Shown: one piece after another, positions 33,012 to 44,070 of the stretch
Numbering within the stretch: the first letter of the stretch is position 1
Layout of the letters: the number at the start of each line of letters is the position of its first letter
From: Druceiella hillmani
Taxonomy: Eukaryota > Arthropoda > Insecta > Lepidoptera > Hepialidae
Direction: 5' to 3'
Assembly: GCA_039881145.1 (NCBI GenBank)
Contig: JAYKKI010000032.1
Span: forward strand, 12,790,501 to 12,854,500
Length of the DNA: 64,000 bases
Notes under the pieces: model-generated
Seen by the model: only the letters and a program-made list of their open reading frames with translations
Told to the model about the DNA's origin: nothing
Database searches by the model: none
Made by a program: the position numbers and the translations under genes

Positions 33012-33712
33012 CACAGTGTAGGTGCCGCGTCCGCTTCAGCGCCCTCGGCTTCCTCTTTAACGGTCTCTGACCTGGATGAGTCTTTGTTTGACCTTAACGG
33101 ATGTCGTCATCCCGTTTGTAACGTATTAAACAAAAAAACAGACCACATTCAAGGGAATTATGTCAAAAGGCATATTATCTAAACGAGAACATCTAAACGG
33201 AGAACATCTATTCTATTCTATAAACGAGATTTTTTTCTCGTATTGTAGTCGTTATCTAGATACAAGATGACCTATTAAATGATTTTTTTGACACAGTTTT
33301 ATTAAAAATCACTTTTGAAAGTAATTCAATCGACAGCCTTAATTTTTATGTTCAAACATTTTATTCTTAGTAATTTGTTCCTTATTTTCTAATTTAGGCA
33401 TCTCTATAACATTTTTATCATCCCCTTTCCCGCGGAGTAAATTTCGTTACTCATTTTCGTGACGTTGCCGAGCGGCAAAAAGAAGTTTCGGTTTAAAAGT
33501 ACTTATCTTGCATTTGCCAGTATCGGTACCGATTCCGCTTCACTGCCCACAACTTCCTCTTTAACTGCCTCTGGCCTGAATGAGAAGATCTATTATAAGA
33601 TTTTTTGTCACAGTTTTTAATTAAAAATCGCTTTTTGAAAGTAATTCAACGACAGCCTTAATTTTTGTGTTCAAACATTTTATTCCCAGTAATTTGTTCC
33701 TTATTTTCTCAA
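33012..33712. repeat. Diverged direct duplication with an internal length difference
   Basis: Copy 1 (33,012-33,405) and copy 2 (33,519-33,712) share 'cttcctctttaac-g-ctctg' at one end and 'cgacagccttaatttttatg' plus 'tagtaatttgttccttatttt' at the other. Copy 2 lacks about 190 bp of the middle. Read on the minus strand, both copies keep a short acidic frame that ends in a stop (see findings). Confidence 0.85.
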
Positions 33713-34139
33713 CTTCTTAACTTTTAATACAACGAGTTATGCACAATGATTTCCCAAAATATCATAAACAAGTATTTTACATTTCTTTCGAAATATAGTG
33801 TACTTTTATTACGCTAATTTGTTTAGGTTTCTATTTCAATGTAACATTTATACAACTTTTATTTGACGATTACTATACGTAATTAAAAACTAAAAGGACT
33901 GTTGGTTACAAGCGGTGTAACGCGTAATTTTATAATTAAAACGGTAAAGTTATAATGAAAATTTAACTTTATTTAACGAGTTTAAATTCGTTTATTTAAC
34001 TTACTGCTCTCTGCAGCTGTCTGTACATGTGTAGCCTGACTCGTAAGGGGTTTGTTTTTAATTTTCTCGAAATTATTATTGCCGGCGACATTTTGCCTCG
34101 GCAAATTAATATTATTTACATTTAAAGTAATTTGAAAGA
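33713..34139. other. Unassigned AT-rich DNA
   Basis: Nothing recognisable. Confidence 0.4.
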
Positions 34140-34430
34140 TTAAAGCCAAGATCGAGAGCGCTCGTTAAAGGACTCTTTTGAGCCGTCTGCGTGTCCTCGA
34201 AAAGTTTGATTACCGCGTCGTCGGGAGAGCGGTAAGACGCAACGCAGCTTCTTTTGCGTGATCCGCGTCCCGAGAGAACGATTGCTTTGATATGTGTTTA
34301 ATGTGTTTCCATGGAGCTTCCCTCGGCATCTCTTGGCAGAGTGTCAAACTTGGAATAGTAATGAAAAGCCTGAGCGTCGGCGTTTTAAAGGCACGTCGGT
34401 AATTCAGCCGAGTTGATTTCGAGTGCTTCG
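34140..34430. promoter_or_regulatory. GC-richer island A, related to island B at 36,915
   Basis: Contains 'aaaagtttgattaccgcgtc', 'gtcgggagagcggtaagacg' and 'tgtgtttaatgtgtttcc'. The same series, diverged, occurs in the same orientation and order at 36,930-37,060. No useful open frame. Either an old duplication of a regulatory block or two copies of a worn repeat. Confidence 0.35.
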
Positions 34431-35083
34431 CTTTTATATCCTTTTTTGTCTTATTTATTTTATTATTATCTTTTATTCAAATGAAAATGTTTTTCTGGTT
34501 ATAGAATACGAAAAATAATACTAGGTTACATGTACTAAATAAGGATGATTATGATAATTTTTATTTTGTTTTTCGGTCTGTTTTCAAGATTCACTATTAC
34601 AACTAAAGGGTTAAATGTCGTGTAGCGCGCGCACACCGGGCGCCGCATGTCATCATTGATAGGACGAGGTGCGGCAAATACTTATATTAGGATTTGACTA
34701 TTCAGCGATATAAGTATTATTTCACAGAAATAAATATAAATTAGTGTTTTTTAAAAGGATTTTGTCCATGGAAGCTCAGTATAAAATAAGAAACGTTAAT
34801 GTAATTATAATCGAGAAAATGTGTTAAATACATTGTTTCGAAAATTTTCATTTAACTTATTGATCTATCACTGAAATAAAAAAGTATATATATATATATA
34901 TCATTGTTTTACTGTAATGAATGTGTTTGGTTTGTAGAACGAATTGTGTATTCTTGAAAAAAGAGAAATAAAAAATAGTATAGTTTATAGTCTAAAAGAA
35001 AAAGAATATGGGGACCAATATATTTAAAACTGTACTTATTTTTAAACACGTTCTCTGCACTGGACCGTACGTAGAAAAAAAAC
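34431..35083. other. Unassigned AT-rich DNA
   Basis: Includes a small GC-rich patch at 34,618-34,675 ('gtagcgcgcgcacaccgggc') directly after 'aaagggttaa', which resembles a piggyBac end (GGGTTAA), but no partner terminus was found. A (TA)n tract is at about 34,884-34,902. Confidence 0.3.
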
Positions 35084-35190
35084 GATGTTGCCAGTTGTTG
35101 AAGCCAGAAAAAAATGATGTTGCCAGTTGTTGAAGCGAGAAAAAAAATGATGTTGCCAGTTGTTGAAGCCAGAAAAAAAATGATGTTGAT
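35084..35190. repeat. 33-bp tandem repeat, three and a half copies
   Basis: 'gatgttgccagttgttgaag' at 35,084, 35,116 and 35,149, with a partial at 35,182; A-runs separate the units. The Gln-His-His-Phe-Phe repeats of the minus frame (35,042-35,224) derive from it. Confidence 0.93.
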
Positions 35191-35824
35191 TACCAGAGCC
35201 GCAACAAAACTTTGATATTTTCAAAGGGTTGCAGCAGTGCTGTGATGTATATTTATTTGAAGCAAATCCTTCCTTTTTTATACTGATGTTTATCTAGTAC
35301 ATATTTTTATCGATTACTTTGTAAAGGCTCTGTTAGAGCAAGAGTCGAAAGACTTGTGTTTTTTTTTGTTTAAATGTTTTTTCTTACGTTTTTATCACAA
35401 CATTTTTGAATTTTTAATTTAATGAAATTTCTTTTCATTTCGTAATTTCTTGCATTTATTTTGAGCTTTAGTTCTTTTTATGCTTAACATATTACTAGAT
35501 TAGAAAAACAATAATTTTTAATAGAAATAGAGTATATTTTTTACGAGTTCGTAAAAATATGAAACTTTCAGTTCAGAGAAGGAAAAATATCGAACTAGGC
35601 TTTTCAGTGATATCGTTCTTTAAATTTTGTATCGGTGGTGAAGTAGTGTCGTTTACGAATTAAAAACAGTCTACATGCAAGTAACAATTTTTTTCCATTT
35701 GCTATTTATTGCGTTTCAAATGATCTTGAATTTTATATAGACCAGGAATGTTATCTATTTTGGCATGGCCATAAGTTAAATTCGTTCCTAGGTAACGTAG
35801 ATTAATTTTTCTCTGTTTCTTACG
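35191..35824. other. Unassigned AT-rich DNA
   Basis: Nothing recognisable. Confidence 0.4.
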
Positions 35825-36095
35825 TGAAACATCTAATGCCGCGTTTGGATGGGAGATCGTTCCGGTGGCATGTCGCGTCTTGCCATTCGGCTAGCTTCGT
35901 GTCTTGTCGGCTCTTTCCGGTTTAATTCACGTCTTGTCTGTCATTCGGCCAGCTTTGCGTCTTGTTGGCTCTTTCTGACTTAATGTTTCCCTTTCTACTG
36001 CAGTACACGCATGTATGTACTTTACGTGTATGTTAGTATATCAGCATTGTTTCTTGTTTATTAACGTTTACAACTTTATTCGTTTGTATCGGTGT
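35825..36095 (-). mobile_element. Inverted diverged copy of the minisatellite-bearing element
   Basis: 'gtgaaacatctaatgccgcg' at 35,825 corresponds to the inverted 3' end at 26,046-26,066. It is followed by two to three worn 40-bp units ('cttcgtgtcttgtcggctct') and the unique part ('cagcattgtttcttgttta'). More diverged than the 27,075 copy. The homology appears to continue to about 36,150. Confidence 0.82.
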
Positions 36096-36914
36096 AGTGC
36101 ATAAAACTGTCTTAAAACGTTAAAAGCGTTTAAAATATGAGTTAAAGTTGTAATAAAAGTGATAGTGAAAAAGAAATTTAGATGTTTTAGATGTGTTTGT
36201 TTTCTGCCAGTTGTCCCATGTGTGACGGCTCGATTTTTTTGTCTTTGGCCCTTTTTCAATACAATATATGCTTTTTTTATTCGAAATTATTTTGGAAAAT
36301 AGTTCTTTAACTTTTTTATTATTCTAAAAATCTCGTTAAGGTAGATAATCGGCTCTAAGCCTAGTGTTGTGCAAGGATGCAAAATTTTTTTATGTCGATA
36401 AATGTCATTATATTCCGAAAAGTGAAATTCCATCCAACACAATATTTATGTATAATTGAAATGCTTTCCAAGAGCTATATATACTCTATTAAATATAGCA
36501 ATCACATTTTGTTTTGTAACAAACAAAATTGTAATAAAAACAATTTTTACAATTTTTCAAATGGGTCTCTGAAATTTCATTTTGGGGTATTTTCCGTATC
36601 GGTCAGGTTGTCCTTTTTACCAAACTTCACGACCTCTAGGCCCCTTTAAGATTCCTTGGAATTCAGAACACATGAGCGATATGACCTTTTCTTTTCATTG
36701 GACATTATATAAAATTATAAGTAGTGTCTTTGTTCAGACATCGAATAATCGATCCTTGGTGGTTATTTCATTATGAATAGTATGAAGTCCTTTAGATTTC
36801 CAATATTAGTTGCTATTTATTAATAGCATAAAGTGCGGTGTTCTTAATCACGGATTATAAAACAGATGGTTTGGCCTTCTGCCTAACTCACGGTAAAACA
36901 ATTTTTTAATTTGT
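36096..36914. other. Unassigned AT-rich DNA
   Basis: The first 50 bases may belong to the preceding element. A 90-codon plus frame (36,377-36,649) is unrecognised. Confidence 0.35.
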
Positions 36915-37170
36915 TCATGTAGCCTTAAAAAGTTTGATCACTGCGTCACCGTCGGGCGAGTGGCGCGTCGCAGTCTGGGCGCCTCACGGGAGCGGCTGCA
37001 GTACGTATTTAATGTTTTCCGCAAAGCTTTACTCCGAAACGTGTTGGCAATTCGCGAGCAGATCAATCCGTGGCCGGGTTGTGCATTGCGATTGGACGTG
37101 ACCAAAACTGTCCTTCCGTAGATGACGCTAGGTGAACGTTTTCATTGGCGAGAACGGGCGGAACTGTTGT
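36915..37170. promoter_or_regulatory. GC-richer island B, related to island A
   Basis: 'aaaaagtttgatcactgcgt', 'cgtcgggcgagtggcg' and 'gtatttaatgttttccgc' line up with island A at 34,195-34,345. It extends further right with 'ccgtggccgggttgtgcatt'. No open frame of interest. Confidence 0.35.
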
Positions 37171-37328
37171 TTTTGTTAAAGCTGTAATTAGGTGTATATT
37201 TTAAAGCTAACCACAGAAGAATGTCTTTTGTTGTCTATTGATTGTACGACTTAGAATCGTTTTCATTTAGATGTTTAATTGAATTGTTTTAAGATATTTT
37301 TTTGGTTAAGACACCCGAAATACCTAGT

Positions 37329-38474
37329 TTAACCGTTTTAGTGCCATTGTTTTTCACTCATATATACTTAAAAATGCCAAAGAAATCTTTTGTTTTTGAT
37401 GTCATTTACCCTTGTCTCGAAAAAAAAACTGTCGCTCTTCCAAAAATTATCCAATTTTAATAATTTTTTCGGTGTATTTATTAATAAAAACTTGTACAAG
37501 GATAATAAAATACAAAGAAAATTATGGAAATATATATTGTGAACAAAAAATATAACAAAAACTGAAATCAAGGTCATTTTCGCAGTCCGGTACATCCTCC
37601 GTATCAGTAAAATAATTGTTATCGTCACTATTATCACTATTACTCAAAATTTGCATTACGCCAAATTGTGAGCGCACCACAATGGGACTTAAACTATCAC
37701 TTTCTTTACAACTTGAAAAACGATCATTTTCACTCGAATTATTTTCGTATACGTCCTCCGTATCAGCAAAATAATTGTTATCGTCACTATTATCACTATT
37801 ATCACTATCATTGAAAATTTGCATTATGCCAAATTGTGAGCGCACCACAATGTCACTCCCACTATCACTTTCTTCACAACTTGAAAAACGATCATTTCCA
37901 CTCGAATTATTTTCTTATACGTCCTCCGTATCAGCAAAATAATGTTATCGTCACTATTATCACTATCATTGAAAATTTGCAATATGCCAAATTGTGACGC
38001 ACCACAATGTCACTCCCACTATCACTTTCTTCACAACTTGAAAAACGATCATTTCCACTCGAATTATTTTCGTATACGTCCTCCGTATCAGCAAAATAAT
38101 GTTATCGTTACTATTATCACTATCATTCAAAATTTGCATTACGCCAAATTGTGAGCGCACCACAATGTCACTCCCACTATCACTTTCTTCACAACTTGAA
38201 AAACGATCATTTTCACTCGAATTATTTTCATATTCCGACATTATAGGTTAAACATTTTCTTTTCCTGGATCCTTTCTATATTGTAATTACTAATAATATT
38301 ATAATTTGAACTTTATGTAACACGTAGAAAGATAAAAAATTAGTGATGCGTGCGAGCGATCTCCCCTACCGGCCGCTAAACAGCAACTGATTTCGCGAGC
38401 GCCATCGCGCTCGTGGCAAATTTAGTTAGTACGCGCACGAGCGCGATGGCGCTCGTCGGCACTCAAACGGTTAA
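37329..38474 (-). mobile_element. piggyBac-like non-autonomous element, copy 2
   Basis: TTAA at 37,329-37,332 and 38,471-38,474. Termini TTAACCGTTTTAGTGCC and, at the other end, the complement of TTAACCGTTTGAGTGCC. Two 'gagcgc-gatg-gcgctc' palindromes in opposite sense lie just inside the 5' end (38,395-38,414 and 38,437-38,456) and may be transposase-binding sites. It is longer than copy 1 because the N-terminal coding segment is tandemly repeated about four times (37,590-38,235). No catalytic domain. Confidence 0.87.
37522..38241 (-). pseudogene. Tandemly multiplied acidic mini-ORF in piggyBac-like copy 2
   Basis: ATG at 38,239-38,241 (minus) opens the same Ser/Glu/Asp-rich reading as in copy 1. 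The 'tcctccgtatcag' mark recurs at about 37,592, 37,752, 37,921 and 38,079, so the segment repeats every 158-169 bp. Single-base losses ('aataatg' for 'aataattg') break the frame in the two units nearest the ATG. The two units nearest the end stay open for 108 codons (37,522-37,848) and reach the same C-terminal Phe-Ser-Phe-Cys-Tyr tail. Confidence 0.65.
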
Positions 38475-39533
38475 ATATCGATTGATTGGGGAAGTATTAG
38501 TTTCGTTGAACTGTTTAGATTTAAAATATAGACTTTTTTATTTTGAATTATTGGTATAAGTCGTTTGTAGTGGCGTTGAGGCTGATATTAAATTCAAGTC
38601 AAGAAGCAGACGATTAATAATATTGTTATATGGTAAGTGACATTACAATACGATGTCTTTACATCACACCATCGGTATCTCAAACTCATACACCTTCGAT
38701 TTGGTCCGATAATCTTTTGCATATTTTGGTTGCGTACATTATGAAATTTATTTGTCTTACGGTGTGAAAAAATATTATAAAAAATGGATACTTTGGTTTA
38801 CCCTTTTTGAGAATACGCTCGTTATAACTACAAAGCAAAATTGTTTCAACAAAATTCAAATGAAGTGTGTGTTTGCGATTAAGCAGTTCATTATTATTCC
38901 GTAGATAAGTATCTTATGTATCTCATACACAATTTATTTTCAATAAACCTTGCAGAAGTGTTACTGACGTGGTTTAATAATGGAATCAATATTATTCAAC
39001 ACTGGTTCACTGGTAAATATGTGGCTTCCAAATAAAAGCACTTTAAAGGTTTAATACAAAATTCAGCAAATGAGTATCGGATGGACGATAAAACACCCGT
39101 TAAAGAATTTGAATGGGTCAAGAAAAGAAAATGTAAAATAAAGGAAAGTGGAAAGTGGTTCGCCCGCTAATAAAACTTGAAAACAACTAGAAAACAACTT
39201 GAAAACTTGAAAACAAGTATTTCCACCAATATTATTAATTAGAATACAAGATTGTTAGGTGTTCTACATATGTTTGAGAAATGATGAACAATGAATTGTG
39301 TCAAAATTAATGTGATAGACCAAAGACGTTATGGTAGTATATTTCACCATTTTTGTCGAGTTTACCTTCTATGCTTCTTTTTAAAACCGCGATATTTTTT
39401 AAAGTCGATATAAAAGCTAAACTAAAATTGAAACTAGATATCTCTAAAATTTGGTTGGTAAAATATAGTTCGAAAAATTTTCTAAATATTCTTAAACTGT
39501 ATAATATATACATTGAATGTATTTATATACAGA
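38475..39533. other. Unassigned AT-rich DNA
   Basis: Short 'cttgaaaacaact' repeats at 39,175-39,225; otherwise nothing recognisable. Confidence 0.4.
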
Positions 39534-40185
39534 TAGATGATACGTTATTGCTCGATTGTTATAGATAATTTTGAAGGGTAGTTTTTATGTTATAGTACTT
39601 AGATAAAGTAGGTCCTATTTTTGTATTCATAGTCATTTGAATGTGTAAATGTATTACTATCACATGCTCTATAATTGCCCCACATTTTTTCACTATTTTC
39701 GCGTATCTCGAATTTAGGTATAAGATTTTAGTACCTATTCATTCACTTAGTTTTTCCTTTAGACTATTGAGGTTTGCTGTGAATAAAAAAGTCACCAATG
39801 TAATGAAGGACGCAGACTCATATTCATTCCTGGATAAAAGGCTTTGACATATATTATTTTAATATATTTATGAATAGACGATACGTATTGCGCGCTTGTC
39901 AAAAATAATTTTGAAGACAATTTTTTATGTTATAGTACTTAGATATAGTCCTGTGTCCTATTTTTGGACCAAATATTTGTATTGGTAGTCAGTGTAATGT
40001 GTAATTGTTATAGAAAAGTGGCGTTGTATATCATCACATGGTCTATCATTTTCCCACATTTTTTTTTGGTGATTTTGCGTTTCTCGAATGTATGTACAAT
40101 AAGGCTTTGGTAACTTATTCATTCGCGTAGTGTTTCTTTAGAAAGGTTTGCTGTGAAAAAGAAAAAAAAAACAATGTAATGCAGG
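39534..40185. repeat. Diverged direct duplication, about 310-340-bp unit
   Basis: Copy 1 from about 39,534 and copy 2 from about 39,875 share 'tatgttatagtacttagata', 'cacatgctctataattgccc' versus 'cacatggtctatcattttcc', and 'gaggtttgctgtgaa' versus 'aaaggtttgctgtgaa'. Many indels, so old. Confidence 0.85.
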
Positions 40186-40546
40186 ATAATAATATTAATA
40201 TTAGTTTCTCGATATGCTGTTGAATGTTTTTTGTAAATGGGATAGTTAACTGATTTTTTTATTTCACGAATCATAATTTGAAGATATCATCTGATGAGAA
40301 GTAAGAAAAAAATTTGACAAATAAAAAAAAATTAAACTACCTATATATAAAAGTTTAAATTTAACGTTTAAATTAGGACGGAAATACTGAATTGTATTTT
40401 CATTTTGTGGTAGTGAATACAATAATGTATTCTGCGAGAGCGAATGGGACAGGGATTTATCTCAACTTTATCAGTTGTTGTACCATTGTTGTGTACCTAT
40501 GTTGTACCATTTACTTTTCTTAACGTATGCATACTAACTTACTACT
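40186..40546. other. Unassigned AT-rich DNA
   Basis: Nothing recognisable. Confidence 0.4.
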
Positions 40547-40596
40547 TAAGATAACAGTTATTATCGTGCTAACGCATGATAATAACGGTTATCTTA
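40547..40596. ncRNA. Hairpin, 22-bp arms, 6-nt loop (first of two adjacent)
   Basis: 'taagataacagttattatcg' and its near complement (40,547-40,568 with 40,575-40,596) pair at 20 of 22 positions; pairing resumes beyond a one-base bulge. A weaker foldback follows at about 40,650-40,716 ('gttcgttaatga' against 'catgaaacgaac', enclosing 'tatttctc' against 'gagaaaata'). Transcription is not shown. Confidence 0.35.
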
Positions 40597-40889
40597 AAGT
40601 TCCCTTTAAAAATTGGCATGTTGTATCACACTGGCTTTGTCCTGACCTTTATTGTTCGTTAATGAAACGCTATTTCTCGTTCGCTTGAGAGAAAATACTA
40701 ACATCATGAAACGAACGATCAGAAAGAGAATGGCGGACCAAGACATTTTTGTACTTTATCTTTGTATGACAGGAAATGCGTTTTTATAGATTATTTTTAT
40801 TTGTTGCTTGTCAATTACAAATTTTGTTATTCTTTAGATAGTCGAAACTATTTTCGAAATAATTATTTAATAATGTAAACGGATCCAAA

Positions 40890-43800
40890 GATATCCCTCA
40901 ATTCTCGAGTACGTCGTTTATTGGCGTTTCTGCAAATGCAAAATACTTTTTATGAGATGAAATATATAACGTTACTTATTAGTACTTGATTTCATACGTA
41001 ACATAATTTTTATAAAGTAACTATAAGCATTAGTCGTTTTACTTTTCAGTTCGTTCAATTAATTGTCCCTCAATTTTCGAGTACATCGTTTATTGACGTT
41101 TCTGCAAAATACGTTTTATGAGATGAAATATATAACGTTATTTGTTGGTACTTAATTTAATACGTAACATAATTTTTATAAAGTAACTATAAGCATTAGT
41201 CGTTTTACTTTTCAGTTCGCTCAATTAATTGTCCCTCAATTTTCGAGTAAATCGTTTATTGGCGTTTCTGCAAAATACGTTTTATGAGATGAAATATATA
41301 ACGTTATTTGTTGGTACTTAATTTAATACGTAACATAATTTTTATAAAGTAACTATAAGCATTAGTCGTTTTACTTTTCAGTTCGCTCAATTAATTGTCC
41401 CTCAATTTTCGAGTACATCGTTTATTGACGTTTCTGCAAAATACGTTTTATGAGATGAAATATATAACGTTATTTGTTGGTACTTAATTTAATACGTAAC
41501 ATAATTTTTATAAAGTAACTATAAGCATTAGTCGTTTTACTTTTCAGTTCGCTCAATTAATTGTCCCTCAATTTTCGAGTAAATCGTTTATTGGCGTTTC
41601 TGCAAAATACGTTTTATGAGATGAAATATATAACGTTACTTATTAGTACTTGATTTCATACGTAACATAATTTTTATAAAGTAACTATAAGCATTAGTCG
41701 TTTTACTTTTCAGTTCGTTCAATTAATTGTCCCTCAATTTTCGAGTACATCGTTTATTGACGTTTCTGCAAAATACGTTTTATGAGATGAAATATATAAC
41801 GTTATTTGTTGGTACTTAATTTAATACGTAACATAATTTTTATAAAGTAACTATAAGCATTAGTCGTTTTACTTTTCAGTTCGCTCAATTAATTGTCCCT
41901 CAATTTTCGAGTAAATCGTTTATTGGCGTTTCTGCAAAATACGTTTTATGAGATGAAATATATAACGTTATTTGTTGGTACTTAATTTAATACGTAACAT
42001 AATTTTTATAAAGTAACTATAAGCATTAGTCGTTTTACTTTTCAGTTCGCTCAATTAATTGTCCCTCAATTTTCGAGTAAATCGTTTATTGGCGTTTCTG
42101 CAAAATACGTTTTATGAGATGAAATATATAACGTTATTTGTTGGTACTTAATTTAATACGTAACATAATTTTTATAAAGTAACTATAAGCATTAGTCGTT
42201 TTACTTTTCAGTTCGCTCAATTAATTGTCCCTCAATTTTCGAGTACATCGTTTATTGACGTTTCTGCAAAATACGTTTTATGAGATGAAATATATAACGT
42301 TATTTGTTGGTACTTAATTTAATACGTAACATAATTTTTATAAAGTAACTATAAGCATTAGTCGTTTTACTTTTCAGTTCGCTCAATTAATTGTCCCTCA
42401 ATTTTCGAGTACATCGTTTATTGACGTTTCTGCAAAATACGTTTTATGAGATGAAATATATAACGTTATTTGTTGGTACTTAATTTATTACGTAACATAA
42501 TTTTTATAAAGTAACTATAAGCATTAGTCGTTTTACTTTTCAGTTCGCTCAATTAATTGTCCCTCAATTTTCGAGTAAATCGTTTATTGGCGTTTCTGCA
42601 AAATACGTTTTATGAGATGAAATATATAACGTTACTTATTAGTACTTGATTTCATACGTAACATAATTTTTATAAAGTAACTATAAGCATTAGTCGTTTT
42701 ACTTTTCAGTTCGTTCAATTAATTGTCCCTCAATTTTCGAGTACATCGTTTTTTGACGTTTCTGCAAAATACGTTTTATGAGATGAAATATATAACGTTA
42801 TTTGTTGGTACTTAATTTAATACGTAACATAATTTTTATAAAGTAACTATAAGCATTAGTCGTTTTACTTTTCAGTTCGCTCAATTAATTGTCCCTCAAT
42901 TTTCGAGTAAATCGTTTATTGGCGTTTCTGCAAAATACGTTTTATGAGATGAAATATATAACGTTATTTGTTGGTACTTAATTTAATACGTAACATAATT
43001 TTTATAAAGTAACTATAAGCATTAGTCGTTTTACTTTTCAGTTCGCTCAATTAATTGTCCCACAATTTTCGAGTACATCGTTTATTGACGTTTCTGCAAA
43101 ATACGTTTTATGAGATGAAATATATAACGTTATTTGTTGGTACTTAATTTAATACGTAACATAATTTTTATAAAGTAACTATAAGCATTAGTCGTTTTAC
43201 TTTTCAGTTCGCTCAATTAATTGTCCCTCAATTTTCTAGTAAATCGTTTATTGGCGTTTCTGCAAAATACGTTTTATGAGATGAAATATATAACATTATT
43301 TGTTGGTACTTAATTTAATACGTAACATAATTTTTATAAAGTAACTATAAGCATTAGTCGTTTTACTTTTCAGTTCGCTCAATTAATTGTCCCTCAATTC
43401 TCGAGTACATCGTTTATTGACGTTTCTGCAAAATACGTTTTATGAGATGAAATATATAACGTTATTTGTTGGTACTTAATTTAATACGTAACATAATTTT
43501 TATAAAGTAACTATAAGCATTAGTCGTTTTACTTTTCAGTTCGCTCAATTAATTGTCCCTCAATTTTCGAGTAAATCGTTTATTGGCGTTTCTGCAAAAT
43601 ACGTTTTATGAGATGAAATATATAACATTATTTGTTGGTACTTAATTTAATACGTAACATAATTTATATAAAGTAACTATAAGCATTAGTCGTTTTACTT
43701 TTCAGTTCGCTCAATTAATTGTCCCTCAATTCTCGAGTACATCGTTTATTGGTGTTTCTGTAAAATACGTGTTATGAGAGGAAATATATAACGTTATTTG

Positions 43801-44070
43801 TTAGTACTTAATTTAATACGTAACATAATTTTTATAAAGTAACTATAAGCATTAGTCGTTTTATTTTTCAGTTCGCTCAATTAATTATACTAGTAAGTAG
43901 TCCCTCAATTCTCGAGTACATCGTTTATTGGCGTTTCTGCAAAATACGTTTTATGAGATGAAATATATAACGTTATTTGTTGGTACTTAATTTAATACGT
44001 AACATAATTTTTATAAAGTAACTATAATCATTAGTCGTTTTAATTTTTAGTTCGCCCAATTAATTACACC
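40890..44070. repeat. 166-bp satellite array, about 19 monomers with mixed dimer structure
   Basis: 'tcaattaattgtccctcaat' recurs every 166 bp from 41,056 (41,222, 41,388, 41,554, 41,720 and on). Two monomer types, 'acatcgtttattgacg' and 'aaatcgtttattggcg', mostly alternate, giving a 332-bp dimer. A third variant ('cttattagtacttgatttca') occurs in the monomers at about 40,890, 41,554 and 42,550, each time followed by a 'cagttcgttcaatt' junction, so it marks copied blocks. End monomers (after 43,712) are more diverged. Non-coding. Confidence 0.97.

Noticed and set aside
34608..34675. GGGTTAA followed by a GC-rich block, like a piggyBac terminus
   Set aside because: No matching inverted terminus with TTAA was found on the left within reach.
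27070..38474. Possible large inverted duplication, because the minisatellite element and the piggyBac-like element both occur in opposite orientations about 10 kb apart
   Set aside because: In an inverted duplication the order would be mirrored. Here the inverted minisatellite element comes before the inverted piggyBac copy, and the DNA between is unrelated. Independent insertions explain it.
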